DNA from: JAAYZK01 sp964535025
Lineage (GTDB): Bacteria; Planctomycetota; Phycisphaerae; SM23-33; FEN-1343
Direction: 5' to 3'
DNA length: 6,499 bases
NCBI GenBank assembly: GCA_964535025.1
Contig: CAZHRW010000275.1
Coordinates: 1 to 6,499 of the forward strand
The position numbers and the translations under genes were made by a program. This document shows, piece after piece, positions 6,139 to 6,499 of the stretch. Below the pieces are notes generated by a model that made no database searches, had not been told where the DNA came from, and saw only the letters and a program-made list of their open reading frames with translations. Position 1 is the first letter of the stretch. Each line of letters opens with the position of its first letter.

Positions 6139-6184
6139 CCGCCGGAAAACTATCCAGCACGCCCTTGTCTGGGCGCGACGGCGG
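6139..6184 (+). terminator. second, nested hairpin downstream of the TM/TPR-like gene
   Basis: CCGCCG (6139-6144) pairs with CGGCGG (6179-6184), and inside it CGCCC (6160-6164) pairs with GGGCG (6171-6175). No T-run follows on either strand. Position suggests a transcript-end structure, but the GC-rich background makes such stems common. Confidence 0.2.
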
Positions 6185-6241
6185 GCCTATGATGATAGAT
6201 GGTCGGCCGAGGAAAAAGTCCTGCGAAGCGTGGATGAACCC

Positions 6242-6269
6242 TTGACCCGGCTCGTACGAACGGTATAGT
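6242..6269 (+). promoter_or_regulatory. sigma70-like promoter
   Basis: TTGACC (6242-6247, 5/6 match) and TATAGT (6264-6269, 5/6 match) are separated by 16 bp. This is the best -35/-10 pair seen in the window, and its start point would be near 6276. No gene begins soon after it, so the transcript would have an untranslated leader of at least about 220 nt that includes the fold at 6358-6469. Confidence 0.5.
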
Positions 6270-6357
6270 AATGGGTCTCGCCGCTGTTGATGGCGGCAGG
6301 CTCGCCGGGGCGATGCGGCTTCGGCAGGCAGGTATTGACAAGTAAATAGAGGTGCCA

Positions 6358-6469
6358 TCACGAGGATGCGTCCGGCTGCCGACGGGGCCTTCACGCCCGG
6401 CGGCGACCGGCAAGAACGATCCATCGGCCGGGCTGTCTTGCAGGCCCGGCCGGCTCGAGATCCTCGTGA
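6358..6469 (+). other. predicted three-way-junction RNA fold (leader or small RNA candidate)
   Basis: A perfect 10-bp stem P1 is formed by TCACGAGGAT (6358-6367) and ATCCTCGTGA (6460-6469). It encloses two hairpins. P2 (6372-6410) stacks CCGG/CCGG, GCCG/CGGC and CGGG/CCCG with one A-G mismatch and a short internal loop, capped by a 9-nt loop. P3 (6424-6453) has GGCCGGGC (6426-6433) pairing with GCCCGGCC (6444-6451), extended at the base by a C-G and a T-G pair. Junction strands are 4, 13 and 6 nt. It lies downstream of the promoter at 6242-6269. I recognise no known riboswitch or RNA family in it. The pairing works on either strand; the promoter argues for plus. A DNA-level role is possible. 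Confidence 0.35.
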
Positions 6470-6486
6470 AGCATGCAGACAGGATT

Positions 6487-6498
6487 CTTGAGTTCAAG
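6487..6498. repeat. short palindrome at the right edge
   Basis: CTTGA (6487-6491) and TCAAG (6494-6498) form a 5-bp inverted repeat around GT. It could be a protein-binding half-site pair, but the window ends here and its context is unknown. Confidence 0.2.
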
Positions 6499-6499
6499 T

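Larger units (their letters stand above)
6094..6499. other. 406-bp region without a convincing gene
   Basis: No frame here has a start, ribosome binding site and protein-like composition together. Two minus-strand frames of about 110 codons are rich in Arg, Pro and Ser and look like chance openings. The stretch holds two hairpins after the TM/TPR-like gene, a sigma70-like promoter on the plus strand (6242-6269), a predicted three-way-junction fold (6358-6469) and a small palindrome at the right edge (6487-6498). It probably includes the leader of a gene that starts beyond the window. Confidence 0.6.

Noticed and set aside
6206..6221. GAGGAAAAAGTCC, reminiscent of the conserved RNase P RNA motif GAGGAAAGTCC
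   Set aside because: It has two extra A, the expected GGGCTCC does not follow, and no other conserved RNase P segment is present.
6335..6340. Perfect TTGACA box
   Set aside because: No -10-like hexamer occurs 16-18 bp downstream (TCACGA region).
6271..6345. 24-codon plus-strand ORF right after the TATAGT box
   Set aside because: Its ATG lies upstream of the expected transcription start (about 6276), so it would not be in the transcript, and it has no SD.
6101..6497. Two overlapping minus-strand frames of about 110 codons at the right end
   Set aside because: Composition is non-protein-like, there is no convincing SD, and they cross the predicted promoter and hairpins. A chance opening is more likely.
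1..6499. tRNA, rRNA, CRISPR array, insertion sequence or attachment site
   Set aside because: I saw no regularly spaced repeats, no tRNA-like T-arm with acceptor stem, no transposase motif and no long terminal inverted repeats.

Overview
The window looks like ordinary chromosome from a GC-rich Gram-negative-type bacterium, most probably a planctomycete (Phycisphaerae-like). I base this on the very high GC content judged by eye, strong G/C preference at third codon positions, an outer-membrane lipoprotein with a signal peptide, and a helix-turn-helix/EIIA fusion of a kind I associate with that phylum. The taxonomy is inference. I see no transposase, integrase, CRISPR array, tRNA or rRNA, and no sign of recent transfer.

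Layout. On the minus strand, 104-1507 encodes a NodT/TolC-type outer-membrane efflux lipoprotein. A 303-bp divergent spacer (1508-1810) carries a symmetric promoter-like element and a hairpin followed by five T. On the plus strand, a tight two-gene operon follows: an Eis-like acetyltransferase with a C-terminal SCP2-like domain (1811-3049), then 19 bp later a metallo-aminopeptidase-like protein of the M29/NicX superfamily (3069-4097). Converging on it with 12 bp between stop codons is a minus-strand gene (4110-4832) that fuses an excisionase-type DNA-binding helix-turn-helix to a PTS EIIA (fructose/nitrogen type) domain. The spacer 4833-5070 holds a consensus -10 box and a 5'-UTR hairpin for that gene. 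It is followed by a plus-strand gene (5071-6093) for a two-TM protein with four degenerate TPR-like helical repeats.

The last 406 bp (6094-6499) hold no convincing gene. They contain several hairpins, a good sigma70-like promoter (TTGACC-16-TATAGT) and, downstream of it, a predicted three-way-junction fold (6358-6469). This may be the structured leader of a gene just outside the window, or a small RNA.

How the genes work together. Only the acetyltransferase/aminopeptidase-like pair has the spacing of a co-translated unit. Both could act on amine- or peptide-containing small molecules, but no shared substrate can be read from sequence. The efflux protein lacks its usual inner-membrane and periplasmic partners here. 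The HTH-EIIA protein has no PTS permease or HPr beside it and is more likely regulatory than transport-related. I found no clear new multi-gene system; the strongest candidates for something undescribed are the right-end structured element and the HTH-EIIA regulator.
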